Below the pieces are notes generated by a model. The model did no database searches. It saw nothing but the letters and a program-made list of their open reading frames with translations, and was not told the DNA's origin. The position numbers were made by a program, and so were the translations under genes. DNA of 64,000 bases from Delphinapterus leucas (lineage: Eukaryota > Chordata > Mammalia > Artiodactyla > Monodontidae). The stretch is from positions 10,370,811-10,434,810 of the forward strand of contig NW_022097993.1 of assembly GCF_002288925.2 (NCBI RefSeq), given 5' to 3'. This document shows, piece by piece, positions 51,301 to 58,765 of this stretch; position 1 is the stretch's first letter, and every line of letters begins with the position of its first letter.

Positions 51301-54300
51301 GATTTTCCGGGTTTGGCACAGTGAAAAGAACACCGAACTCTGGAGCCCAGATCCAAGTCTATGATCAAGTCTATGATCAAGTCGGTCATCAAGACCCAGC
51401 AACTTCATCTTTAAAATGAGGAAACTGAATTTGATCTCCCTTATGGGTCCTTAATAATCTAATATTTTATGGTTCTCAAAATCTCCTCTTTTCCTCTCAC
51501 AAAAATGGCCCCCACTACCTTTCAGATAGTAGCCGCCACTGTAAACAGGTGGTGGGAAGGATGGCTAATCCTCAAGTTACTCCCCCAGAACCTGTTGAGC
51601 AGATGCTCACAGCTCAGTGGTCTAGGACTCTGGGGACACAGTGGACGGCAGGGCAGAGTAAAGCCAGTCAATGAACAATGAATGCACCGACCATGGAATG
51701 AACAAAGAATGACTAGCGGTACTACTATTTAAAGTTTGCTTTTTACCAAGGGAGCGGATTACTCACCATCAGGCTTAAATGGAATTTTATTCTTATAAAA
51801 ACGAAGGTTGCTCAAGTCATTTTGATATCGGATATCTTTGAAGTTCTGCTAAAGGAAAAAATAAATCAATCTCCAGCATATGGACATATAAAAAAAGGCA
51901 CAAGGGGCTTCCCTGGTGGCGCAGTGGTTGAGAGTCTGCCTGCCGATGCGGGGGACACGGGTTCGTTCCCCGATCCGGGAAGATCCCCCGTGCCGCGGAG
52001 CGGCTGGGCCCGTGAGCCATGGCCGCTGAGCCTGCGCGTCCGGAGCCTGTGCTCCGCAACGGGAGAGGCCACAGCAGTGAGAGGCCCGCATATCACAAAA
52101 AAAAAAAAAAAAAAAAAAAAAGGCACAAGGACCTTCCTTGCACATTTGCTCACTGGCACCACAAAGTAACAAAAACAGAAGGGAAATATTTTACATTTTA
52201 GAAAAAAAAATTCTATAGTCTTACTGGGTACTGGTGTCGGTATTTGTACAAATCCCTCGCAGCATAAAAACTTCTCTTCGGTTTGGCAGATACTTCAGTG
52301 GAATCAGCCTCCTAAAATAAAAAGTGAAATTCCATTTACGTGTTGAAGCAAGATAATTTCACCAAGAAGTTTCCAGAACAAACTTAAAATAATGAACATC
52401 CATAAAGAAAGCCTGAAAAGTGTGAAGATGTCCGGATAAATGAAGGATATTATAAATGTCCTCTTAATAATGCTTACAAGCAACATTTGTTGGCATTCTC
52501 GTTTCCTGAGTGGAAGCCAATAACATTTGTCCTAAGGTGTTTCACTAAATAAAAAACTTTATTATTCGCCAAAAGCCTATAGAGGCCAAATGTTATGGAT
52601 CGGTATCCAGTAGAAACCTTAAAACCTTAGAATTCTTAAAACGAATTCAAGACCTATATTTTACCAGAGGTTACACAAGTGATTCTTTGACCAAACTTAT
52701 TTTAGAATACTTTACATAACACTAAAAAAAAAAGTGTTAAGATAATAAATCAATTCCTCAAAGAAAACTGTCATTAATTTTGCAACGTTTAGCTGTACTT
52801 GGAAGTCAAGTAATAGTAATGCAAGGAAAGGGGGCTTTTAACACAAACTAAATAGCTTTCTAAATTCCACCCTTTACAGCACCATAACAAGTACACAAAG
52901 GTATGAATAACCTTCCATTAATTCAGTGATAATACAATGTGATTAAAGCTAGAAATTTTCAAATATATACACAGAAAGCAATAAAAGCTCTCAATTGGAA
53001 TGAACTTCACATTACATTGCAGTAACTTATATGTGGTAGTTTACTCACACTATTTAAATTCTAAACCAAACTCCCAGCCCCATGACATAATTTTGAAAAC
53101 ATAAGATACAGGTCAATAGAATCAGTTCGCATTCTCGAACTCCATGTATCAATACTATGATAACGTGCAGGAACGTGCTTCGGGTCCAGGGTCACGCAGA
53201 AGGGCAACAAGACTGGTGACAATGATGAAACAGATGACAAAGTTTAGGTCTGAATATTCATTAAGACCTTTGCCCCTACCCTTCTCTCCTCAGCCCCCAC
53301 CCCCATCTGTGCTGACAGACTGGCATCCTCTAGGCAGTTTTCACACGTTTCTGAAGTGGCGTGATCCTCACTATTACTACAAGTACAGAGATACTTAACC
53401 AAACTCGCTGGTGTTTAACACTGGCTACTCTGTCACATTACATAAGCGAGGCAAAGCTTACGTTCTGGTCCTTGCCACACGTTTCAAAATAGCTCTGCCT
53501 AGCAGGTTTCTGGATCTATTTAGCCTGAGCTACAACCCCATGACTCATCATCCAACGTGTGTATAGAAAGCACTTTTCCATGCACAAAGCACATATATTA
53601 TTTCCTTTGATTCTTGTAACACACCTGGCGGGCAGTTAGGAGTGCTTCCATCTTAGAAACAAGGTAACGCAGGCTCAGAGAATTTCACCAACACCCAGTG
53701 ACAGCGGGAGAGTGAGAACCCCAGGCTCTGGGCTCCAAGTCTGACTAATTAGGTCTGAATCAGTTTCAGCTCCACCAAATGCGAAGGATCATTATAGACA
53801 CCGTGGTGTCATTTCAACAGCCCCAAACTGGGAGTCAGGATACTTGGGCTGAGTCTTCACTCTGCTGCTGCTCTGTGAAGCTTTTAACTGAATCCTAGTT
53901 TGATCATCTTTGAAAGGAGGAGAATGACTCACACCCTGCCTATTTCCCAGGATTATCACGGGAACGCCCACCTCCTCCATCCTCTAAATGTGCCAACCTG
54001 CAGGCAATGTCCCTGCTCCCCCCCCACTTCCCGCTCCTTTGGTCTCTCTATCCCACCCCCTTTCACCTGCTCAGCCACCGATTTTGTTCCTTAACATATT
54101 ATTCCTAGTTCCTGTGTCACCAAAATGTCCCTTTCTTTTTTTTTTTTTTTTTTTGCGGTACGCGGGCCTCTCACCGTTGTGGCCTCTCCCATTGGGGAGC
54201 ACAGGCTCCGAATGTGCAGGCTCAGCAGCCATGGCTCACGGGCCCAGCCGCTCCGCGGCATGTGGGATCTTCCCGGACCGGGGCACGAACCCGTGTCCCC

Positions 54301-56877
54301 TGCATCGGCAGGCGGACCCTCAACCACTGCGCCACCAGGGAAGCCCTGTCCCTGTTTTCTGGGTCATTTCCTTCAGCAAACATGCTGTAGTATCTCTCAT
54401 CTTAAAACAAATATACGCAAATTGGAACTGACCCAAACCCCATCTGAATGACAGATCCATAGCTCTGCTCCCTTTCACAGTAAAGCCTCACTGGAGAGTT
54501 GCCCAGAGTCCCAGTCCGTCTCCTCTTCTCCCATTTACCACCCCAACCAGGCTTCCTTCCTCCGCATTCCATCCACAACCAAACGACTCTTGTGAATGCC
54601 ACCTAACAAATTTCCATCTCACTGAGCATCCTTCTTGGTGCTCAACTCAGGCAACCTCCCAGCAGCATGGGGCCAGCTAAGCCCTGTCCTTCCTGAAACA
54701 CTGTCACCTGCCACAGCTGCCCTGGTTTCCGTCCCATCTCTTCGGTCGCCCCTGGTCAGCCTCATCTCTGGTTCCCCCTCCTCACGTGCTCTCAGTGGAG
54801 GAGTGCCCAGGGCTTGACCACATTTCTCACGCTCCTTGACGACCCTGTATCTTCCCAGGACTTTCAATACCTCCACTCTCACATGCTGATGACTCCAGGC
54901 CTGGACTGAGGCTCCACCCGTAATTAACTACTCACCAGCTCCACTTGGATGTCTCATAAGATAGTAAACCCAAGAGCATTCTTGACCTAACCTCAGATGC
55001 CGCTTTCCCCCTAGACTTCCCCATCTCAGTGAATGGCACTGTCGTTTGTCAGCTATTCAGTTGGACTAGGAATACAGCAATGGAGCTGGTGAGAAGTCGT
55101 CGGTCTGGGATAGACTTTAAAGGTAGCTCCAGTAGTTCTTGCAAATGACTGTGGGGTGTAGGGAACACAAGAGGTGGACAGTCAAAAGCAGCATTAAAAA
55201 GTAGAAGTTACGTCAAAAAACAAACAAACAAACAAAAAGTAGAAGTTACATGGTGATACAGAGAAGAAAAATTAATCATTCAAGGGGAAAAGGAAGGGTT
55301 GGTGCCATTTACCATTTACTGGGGTTGCAATTAACTGACTGAAACATTAATTATAAAACTGTTTTATATAGATGGACCAGGTGAGTTGGACTGAATCTGA
55401 GCGGGTGTTTTGTGACATCCCAAACTTCTTCAGAAGGTTTCTTCATTTGGAGACAAGTGGGAGAGAAAAACACTGGAATACAGTGTCTCATACTTCCCTG
55501 AGGTTGAGCTCCCAAGGCAAGATGACCCAACAGCAAGGGGCAGAGTTACATTCACGACTCCAGCACGTCCGAAGTTCTGATGCTGGTGACAGGCATACTT
55601 GGGTTTGCACCTCTCTCTCTCTGGATGATCTTGGGCAAGCTTCTACTAAGCCTCAGTTTTCTCTAAAGTGGGGACTCCAAACAGGAACTCCCACCGCACC
55701 CCACCCCTGAAACTGCAGTTGATGGAAATGACCTGGATAGCATAGAGCTTGCACTAAGACTGTTTCCTCCTGACCCAAAAAGAAATGATCGTCAAGATGT
55801 AGAAGGCAGCCTTCCTATAAAATATACCGCTGATTCCTCTCCTCAACCCAAGAGCCCGTGGTTACATCAGATTTGGGGCTCCACTTCCCACCCTCATCCC
55901 CCCATGGCTGATGGGAAGGAGGGCCTGACCCGGGACCACCAGCCTGTCAGAGCTCCGCCAGGCGCACTTCTTCAGAGGCTTGGCCACGCAGCTCCTCCTT
56001 CTGAAGTTTTCTGGATTATTTTCAGTCCATCAGAGGTTAAAAGGGATATTTATCTCGTTACTAACCCCTCCTCCGAATTGTAGTGGGCAAATGACTTCAG
56101 CACAGCTGGATCAACAAGTCTTCTGGGTGAAACAGGAATTTTGAAGCGTGCCCTGAACTCCTGGGTTGGAAGGCCTGACTTGGAACAGGAACCCTGGTGT
56201 TTTAACGTCGGATGGGGACTCCCGCCTTAGGGAGACGGCTCGCTGCTCCATCGTAGTCCCACCTCATTCCGGGTTTTTTTTTTTTTTTTTTTTAACCAAT
56301 AACACGCACTAGATGGGTTTTCACAATCCTCTGTTCTGAGGCAGGTTCCTCCCACCCCGCCTTCCATCACCCGTCTGCGGAGGCAGAGAAGACAGCCCTC
56401 CAAGTTGGGCTCTGCCCGGAGGGACCGCCTCGTCGCGCCCGCGCTCAGGCCCCAGGCCGGCAGCGGACGGCTCCGGGCGACCGCCGCGCGCAGGCCTGGG
56501 TCCCGGGGCAGCGGGACGGCGGGGGGAGGACAAGCCGCCCTGATCAGCCCCCGCCCAGGCCCCGCGCGCGTGGGGTCGCCCGGGGCCGCCCCCTTCCCGG
56601 CAACGTCCCCCCCCACCCGGCCCCGGGGCCCCCCCCGGCCGCGTACCTGCTCGGCGCCCGCCGCCTCGGCGTCCCGGTCGGGCGCGGGGCTGGCGCGGGG
56701 CCGGCCGCCGGCTCGCTCCGGGGGCTCCGGGGGCTGCGCGGGCTCCCGCCCCGGGCCCTCGCCGCCGCCCGGCCCCGGTTCCTCGGGCTCGGGCTCCGAG
56801 TCCGTCTGCCAGGTGGAGTCGCAGTCCTCCACGGTGGTGGGCTCGCGCACGCCGACCCCGCCGAGCAGGTTGCCCAT
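44683..56877 (-). CDS. OGFRL1: Opioid growth factor receptor-like protein 1, complete coding gene (7 coding exons)
   Basis: The coding sequence joins, in transcript order, 56877-56647, 52311-52225, 51845-51767, 50129-50051, 49961-49895, 49790-49645 and 45349-44683. This totals 1356 nt, or 451 codons plus stop, the length I recall for mammalian OGFRL1. Every intron has GT/AG ends, with phases 0, 0, 1, 2, 0 and 2. The N-terminus (MGNLLGG, then REPTTVEDCDSTWQTDSEPE) and the core (FYAARDLYKYRHQYPN, residues 92-107) are diagnostic for OGFRL1 rather than OGFR, because there are no OGFR-type C-terminal tandem repeats. Residues about 85-303 form the conserved OGFr N-terminal domain. Residues 287-301 are a strongly basic cluster, and about 307-451 is a polar, acidic, probably disordered tail. 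The paralogue OGFR binds the peptide met-enkephalin; the biochemical role of OGFRL1 is poorly known and I assign none. No frameshift or premature stop was seen. Confidence 0.97.
45878..46100 (+). mobile_element. MIR SINE relic in OGFRL1 intron 6
   Basis: MIR order: AGAGTATAGGCTTTGGAGTC, then CACCCTAGCTGTGCCACCAA, then CCCTCATCTTTAACGTGGGG and an end like GAACTCAATAAATTTCAGAC. The longest and clearest MIR here. Confidence 0.75.
48065..48130 (-). mobile_element. Short L2 end relic in intron 6
   Basis: CATTATTCATTCAACAAACA followed by TTTACTAAGTATGATTGCTA, the antisense terminus of L2. Confidence 0.45.
48836..49049 (+). mobile_element. Short-form (young) CHR-type SINE in OGFRL1 intron 6
   Basis: Full short form with B box GGTTCGTGCCCC and a 21-nt A tail followed by TATATATATAG. 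It is antisense to the gene and ends about 600 nt from exon 6. The target duplication is only a possible short ATAGCA. Confidence 0.9.
49645..49790 (-). CDS. OGFRL1: OGFRL1 coding exon 6 (residues 182-229 plus split codon 230)
   Basis: This 146-nt exon begins EFKKTKEAIRRFLLAYKMML, continues FFGIKLIDKTGN, and ends NWQERFQHLN. It is an amphipathic helical part of the OGFr domain. The acceptor follows a good pyrimidine stretch (TTTTCATTAG, AG at 49792-49791) and the donor GTAAGT starts at 49644. The exon ends in phase 2. Confidence 0.95.
49791..50050 (-). other. OGFRL1: Compact intron cluster of OGFRL1 (introns 4 and 5)
   Basis: Intron 4 (49962-50050) is 89 nt and intron 5 (49791-49894) is 104 nt, near the lower size limit for mammalian introns. 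Both have GT/AG ends and pyrimidine-rich 3' ends. The other introns are 4335 (intron 1), 379 (intron 2), 1637 (intron 3) and 4295 nt (intron 6). Confidence 0.9.
49895..49961 (-). CDS. OGFRL1: OGFRL1 coding exon 5 (residues 159-181)
   Basis: This 67-nt exon encodes (W)LFPLREQGLNFYAKELTTYEIE. The acceptor ACGTAG ends at 49962 and the donor GTAAGG starts at 49894. It sits between two tiny introns (89 and 104 nt), a cluster expected to be spliced by intron definition. Confidence 0.95.
50051..50129 (-). CDS. OGFRL1: OGFRL1 coding exon 4 (residues 133-158 plus split codon 159)
   Basis: This 79-nt exon encodes GVYIEEVLSKWKGDYEKLEY and on to HTYIQ. The HTYIQW-LFP motif across the exon 4/5 junction is a hallmark of the OGFr family. 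The acceptor CTTTAG ends at 50130 and the donor GTCAGT starts at 50050. The exon ends in phase 2. The next intron is very short (89 nt). Confidence 0.95.
51313..51480 (+). mobile_element. MIR-like relic in OGFRL1 intron 3
   Basis: Diverged MIR: CACAGTGAAAAGAACACCGA, then CATCTTTAAAATGAGGAAAC and CTTATGGGTCCTTAATAATC. It holds a local tandem of CTATGATCAAGT near 51359-51382. Confidence 0.55.
51767..51845 (-). CDS. OGFRL1: OGFRL1 coding exon 3 (residues 107-132 plus split codon 133)
   Basis: This 79-nt exon encodes NFKDIRYQNDLSNLRFYKNK and on to KPD within the OGFr domain. The acceptor AG is at 51847-51846 and the donor GTGAGT starts at 51766. The exon ends in phase 1, with the first base of Gly133. 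Confidence 0.95.
51906..52115 (+). mobile_element. Short-form (young) CHR-type SINE inside OGFRL1 intron 2
   Basis: Full short form with a long A tail. A perfect 15-bp duplication (AAAAAAGGCACAAGG) lies at 51891-51905 and 52116-52130. Intron 2 is 379 nt; removing the SINE and one duplication leaves 154 nt. The element is antisense to the gene, so the transcript carries poly-U followed by the SINE complement, about 94 nt after the exon 2 donor. Confidence 0.95.
52225..52311 (-). CDS. OGFRL1: OGFRL1 coding exon 2 (residues 78-106)
   Basis: This 87-nt exon encodes 29 residues and starts the conserved OGFr domain (KPKRSFYAARDLYKYRHQYP). The acceptor is TTTTAG at 52312-52317 and the donor GTAAG begins at 52224. 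Both flanking introns are phase 0, so the exon is symmetric and skipping it would keep the frame. The downstream intron is only 379 nt and contains a SINE. Confidence 0.95.
53565..53745 (-). mobile_element. MIR SINE relic in OGFRL1 intron 1
   Basis: Antisense MIR with CATATATTATTTCCTTTGAT, then CCATCTTAGAAACAAGGTAA, then GCAGGCTCAGAGAATTTCAC and GAGTGAGAACCCCAGGCTC. Confidence 0.7.
53810..53970 (+). mobile_element. MIR SINE relic in OGFRL1 intron 1
   Basis: MIR order: AACTGGGAGTCAGGATACTT, then GGGCTGAGTCTTCACTCTGC, then ATCATCTTTGAAAGGAGGAG and CCAGGATTATCACGGGAACG. Confidence 0.65.
54133..54346 (-). mobile_element. Short-form CHR-type SINE in OGFRL1 intron 1
   Basis: Antisense copy with a poly-T start, GGTACGCGGGCCTCTCACC, antisense B box GGGGCACGAACC and end CACTGCGCCACCAGGGAAGC. 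The possible duplication TGTCCCT (54126-54132, 54347-54353) is short. It lies in the same orientation as OGFRL1 and is slightly more diverged than the other short copies. Confidence 0.9.
55196..55249. repeat. 16-bp direct repeat flanking a CAAA-rich 22-mer
   Basis: AAAAAGTAGAAGTTAC occurs at 55196-55211 and again at 55234-55249, separated by GT followed by a (CAAA)n-rich stretch. It looks like a target duplication around the tail of a retroposon with almost no body. It lies in intron 1. Confidence 0.8.
55560..55690 (+). mobile_element. MIR SINE relic in OGFRL1 intron 1
   Basis: GTGACAGGCATACTTGGGTT, then CTCTGGATGATCTTGGGCAA and GCCTCAGTTTTCTCTAAAGT match the MIR core in order. Confidence 0.7.
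56647..56877 (-). CDS. OGFRL1: OGFRL1 coding exon 1 (residues 1-77)
   Basis: The ATG lies at 56877-56875 and the exon ends in CAG before the donor GTACGC (GT at 56646-56645), leaving phase 0. It encodes 77 residues, starting MGNLLGGVGVREP and then becoming Pro/Glu/Gly/Ala-rich low-complexity sequence. The context of the ATG has C at -3 and G at +4, which is only moderate. The start is chosen because the MGNLLGG sequence is the conserved OGFRL1 N-terminus. The reading frame stays open upstream to an ATG at 57291, which is discussed in the findings. The exon lies wholly in the CpG island. Confidence 0.96.
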
Positions 56878-56930
56878 CGGAGAAGCGGGCGCGGGCGGGC
56901 GCGGGGCTCCGGACTCCGGCTGCGGCGGCG

Positions 56931-57074
56931 CTAGGGCCCGGGCAGGGCCGCGGCCAGGGCGCTGGGCGGCACCTCGGCGCCCAGCCCGCTCTGCCTGCTC
57001 GCGGCGAGCGGCGGGCGCAGGGCGGGGAGGAGCCCGCGGCCCCGGGACCGCCGCCCGCGCCCGAGCCCGCCCAT
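56931..57074 (-). CDS. Possible 47-codon upstream ORF in the OGFRL1 leader
   Basis: An ATG at 57074-57072 has G at -3 and G at +4, a strong initiation context. It opens a 47-codon Gly/Arg/Ala/Pro-rich frame that ends in TAG at 56933-56931, 53 nt before the OGFRL1 ATG and out of frame with it. It would reduce or regulate OGFRL1 translation only if the transcript starts upstream of 57074, which is unproven. The peptide resembles nothing I recognise and may be a by-product of the GC-rich leader. Confidence 0.3.
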   Translation of the reverse strand: MGGLGRGRRSRGRGLLPALRPPLAASRQSGLGAEVPPSALAAALPGP

Positions 57075-57834
57075 CGCTCCCGCCTCCCCGGCCCCGCGCG
57101 CCGCGCCCGCCGCTCTGCCCCCCGGAAGGCCCGCCTCCCTCGGCCTCGGACGTGCCTGGGGGGCGGATCGGGGTCCGAGGAGGCGTCGCCGTCTGCGGGT
57201 TAAGTCCCGTCCACCCCTCTCTCCCGGCTGTTCCGGGAGGAAGACGGATTGGCCGCGGCAGAAGACAAAGCTGGTGGTGACCGGGCAGCACGTCAATAGA
57301 AACCCCGAGCTACCGAGACTGCATCTGGGCAGCCACCCAGAGTCCCCGCGGACCACAGAGTCAAAGCTGTCTGCTACCTCATCCAAAGAGCAAAAGCAGC
57401 AATAACCATCAGACTTTCACCTGCATCCGTGGATGGTTTCACTAACACCCACTCCGCATCTGTGCTCGGAGGAAAAACTCAGAATCCTCGGCCCCTTGGT
57501 CTGTTCTGTAAATGGAAGGACAGCCGGGGAAAACGTGTTTTAGAAGGACCTAAAGGTGAAACAGCACGATGGAACAAGTGACTCCTGTAAACTTTGCATT
57601 GTGGCCTCCGGCTACAGGAGGCCACGCCTGCACGTGCGCAGCCCGGCGGGTGCTCAGCTCACATCTACAGACTGTGGGCTGAGTAGACAGGTTCGACGTA
57701 CACGTCTAAAGCTTCTTTCTAAATGTTTCGTGGTGAAATAGGAGACCACAACAGGGACGATGGGCTGTTTCTAGGGCGAGGATAGGTGAACAGGATGCCC
57801 ATTCCACAGGTAAATCAGGACTGCCCGTCTTCAA

Positions 57835-57970
57835 GCACTATGGCTGTGGCTCTGCCCCTAATCAGTTTCTGGCCTTGGACAGGTCACACAGCTACTTTAA
57901 ACCTAAATTTCCTATCAAATAGGACCCGATTTTCTCTTCCACGTCCCTTGCAGCCCTGACTTACTATGAT
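57835..57970 (+). mobile_element. MIR SINE relic upstream of OGFRL1
   Basis: GGCTGTGGCTCTGCCCCTAA, then TGGCCTTGGACAGGTCACAC and CTAAATTTCCTATCAAATAG follow the MIR core. Confidence 0.5.
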
Positions 57971-58239
57971 CCACGAATGATCTAAAACTAATAAGTAACA
58001 GACACACAAATAGACCTGACACACAAAAAAGACTTGTTGGTCATAACGGTTTAGTGAAGAAAACATGGGGCAGGAGTAGGCCACATGAATAGAGCTGGTC
58101 CGATCTGGGAGTTCGGAGTCATCATCCAATAGCAGAGGACCAGAACACGTTGCAGAAGTAAATGCTGTCCGTCTAGCCGTAAGCATCCCAGAAAAGAAAG
58201 TCTAGTGATAGTTGCTGTGCCCTTGTGCTCCTGGTCTGG

Positions 58240-58765
58240 CTGTGTGTAGATTACAATTGGCCTCATGTTCTTTGCTCACCTCCCCTTGAGAGGTACAGTC
58301 TAACTCCCTACCCTTTGAATCAAGGCTGACCACAGGGGCTTGCTTTGGAAAACACACTGCAGAGGATTTTCCAGAATATCTGGAATTTGCAAGGTAAAGC
58401 CTATAAGGAATCTTGCCTCTTCTCCTGAGGTCTCAGGAACGTACTATTGTGTAGCCCTGAGCTGCCACATAAGAAGTTCCACTCCCCGGAGACTGCGGGA
58501 AAGGCCGCTGTGTCTGTCTTTTGGTCGCCAGTCCCGGCGAGGTCCTGCCTCCCAGCATCCCCTGCTGCACCCTGCTGGGTTTTACTGGATACTCCAGACC
58601 AGCCCATCTGCCCGCTGAATACCTCTCAGTGACCTCCACTGTGGCCATACGGAACAAAGGAGCCACCCAGCAGAGCCCTGCTCAAATTCCCGACCCTCAA
58701 AATAGTGAAAACAATAAAATGGCTACTGTTTTAAGTCACTAAATTGTGCAGTAGTTACACAAACG
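58240..58765 (+). mobile_element. Ancient LTR-like dispersed repeat, copy 1
   Basis: Contains CTTGAGAGGTACAGTCTAAC, GGGGCTTGCTTTGGAAAAC and an end AATAAAATGGCTACTGTTTT then AAGTCACTAAATTGTG. This is the layout of an old, mammal-wide LTR-like (possibly MaLR) family ending in TTGTTTTAAGCCACTAAG. Family name is not firm. Confidence 0.4.

Larger units (their letters stand above)
56380..57270 (-). promoter_or_regulatory. OGFRL1: CpG island with the OGFRL1 promoter and 5' leader
   Basis: This stretch is extremely G+C- and CpG-rich, in sharp contrast to the AT-rich flanks, and contains OGFRL1 exon 1 and its splice donor. A minus-strand CCAAT box is at 57252-57248 and GC-box-like GGGGCGG sequences lie near 57160-57166, which would fit initiation at roughly 57.1-57.2 kb. 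The start site itself cannot be read from sequence. No TATA box was seen, as expected for a CpG-island promoter. Confidence 0.8.

Noticed and set aside
8485..54346. tRNA genes suggested by A- and B-box motifs
   Set aside because: All such motifs lie in SINE heads with retroposon bodies, tails and target duplications. No clean cloverleaf tRNA was found.
13129..54431. Recurring open frames with a shared peptide around SHCCGLSRCGAQAPD and GRRTLNHCATREA
   Set aside because: Each one is a read-through of a short-form SINE on one strand or the other. They are noncoding repeat translations.
56274..56293. Twenty-T run in OGFRL1 intron 1 as the tail of a processed pseudogene
   Set aside because: The sequence beside it on the minus strand matches no gene I recognise and no flanking duplication was found.
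56405..57280. 291-codon plus-strand open frame in the CpG island
   Set aside because: It is the antisense shadow of OGFRL1 exon 1 and its GC-rich leader. Stop codons are rare in such composition and the product is low-complexity.
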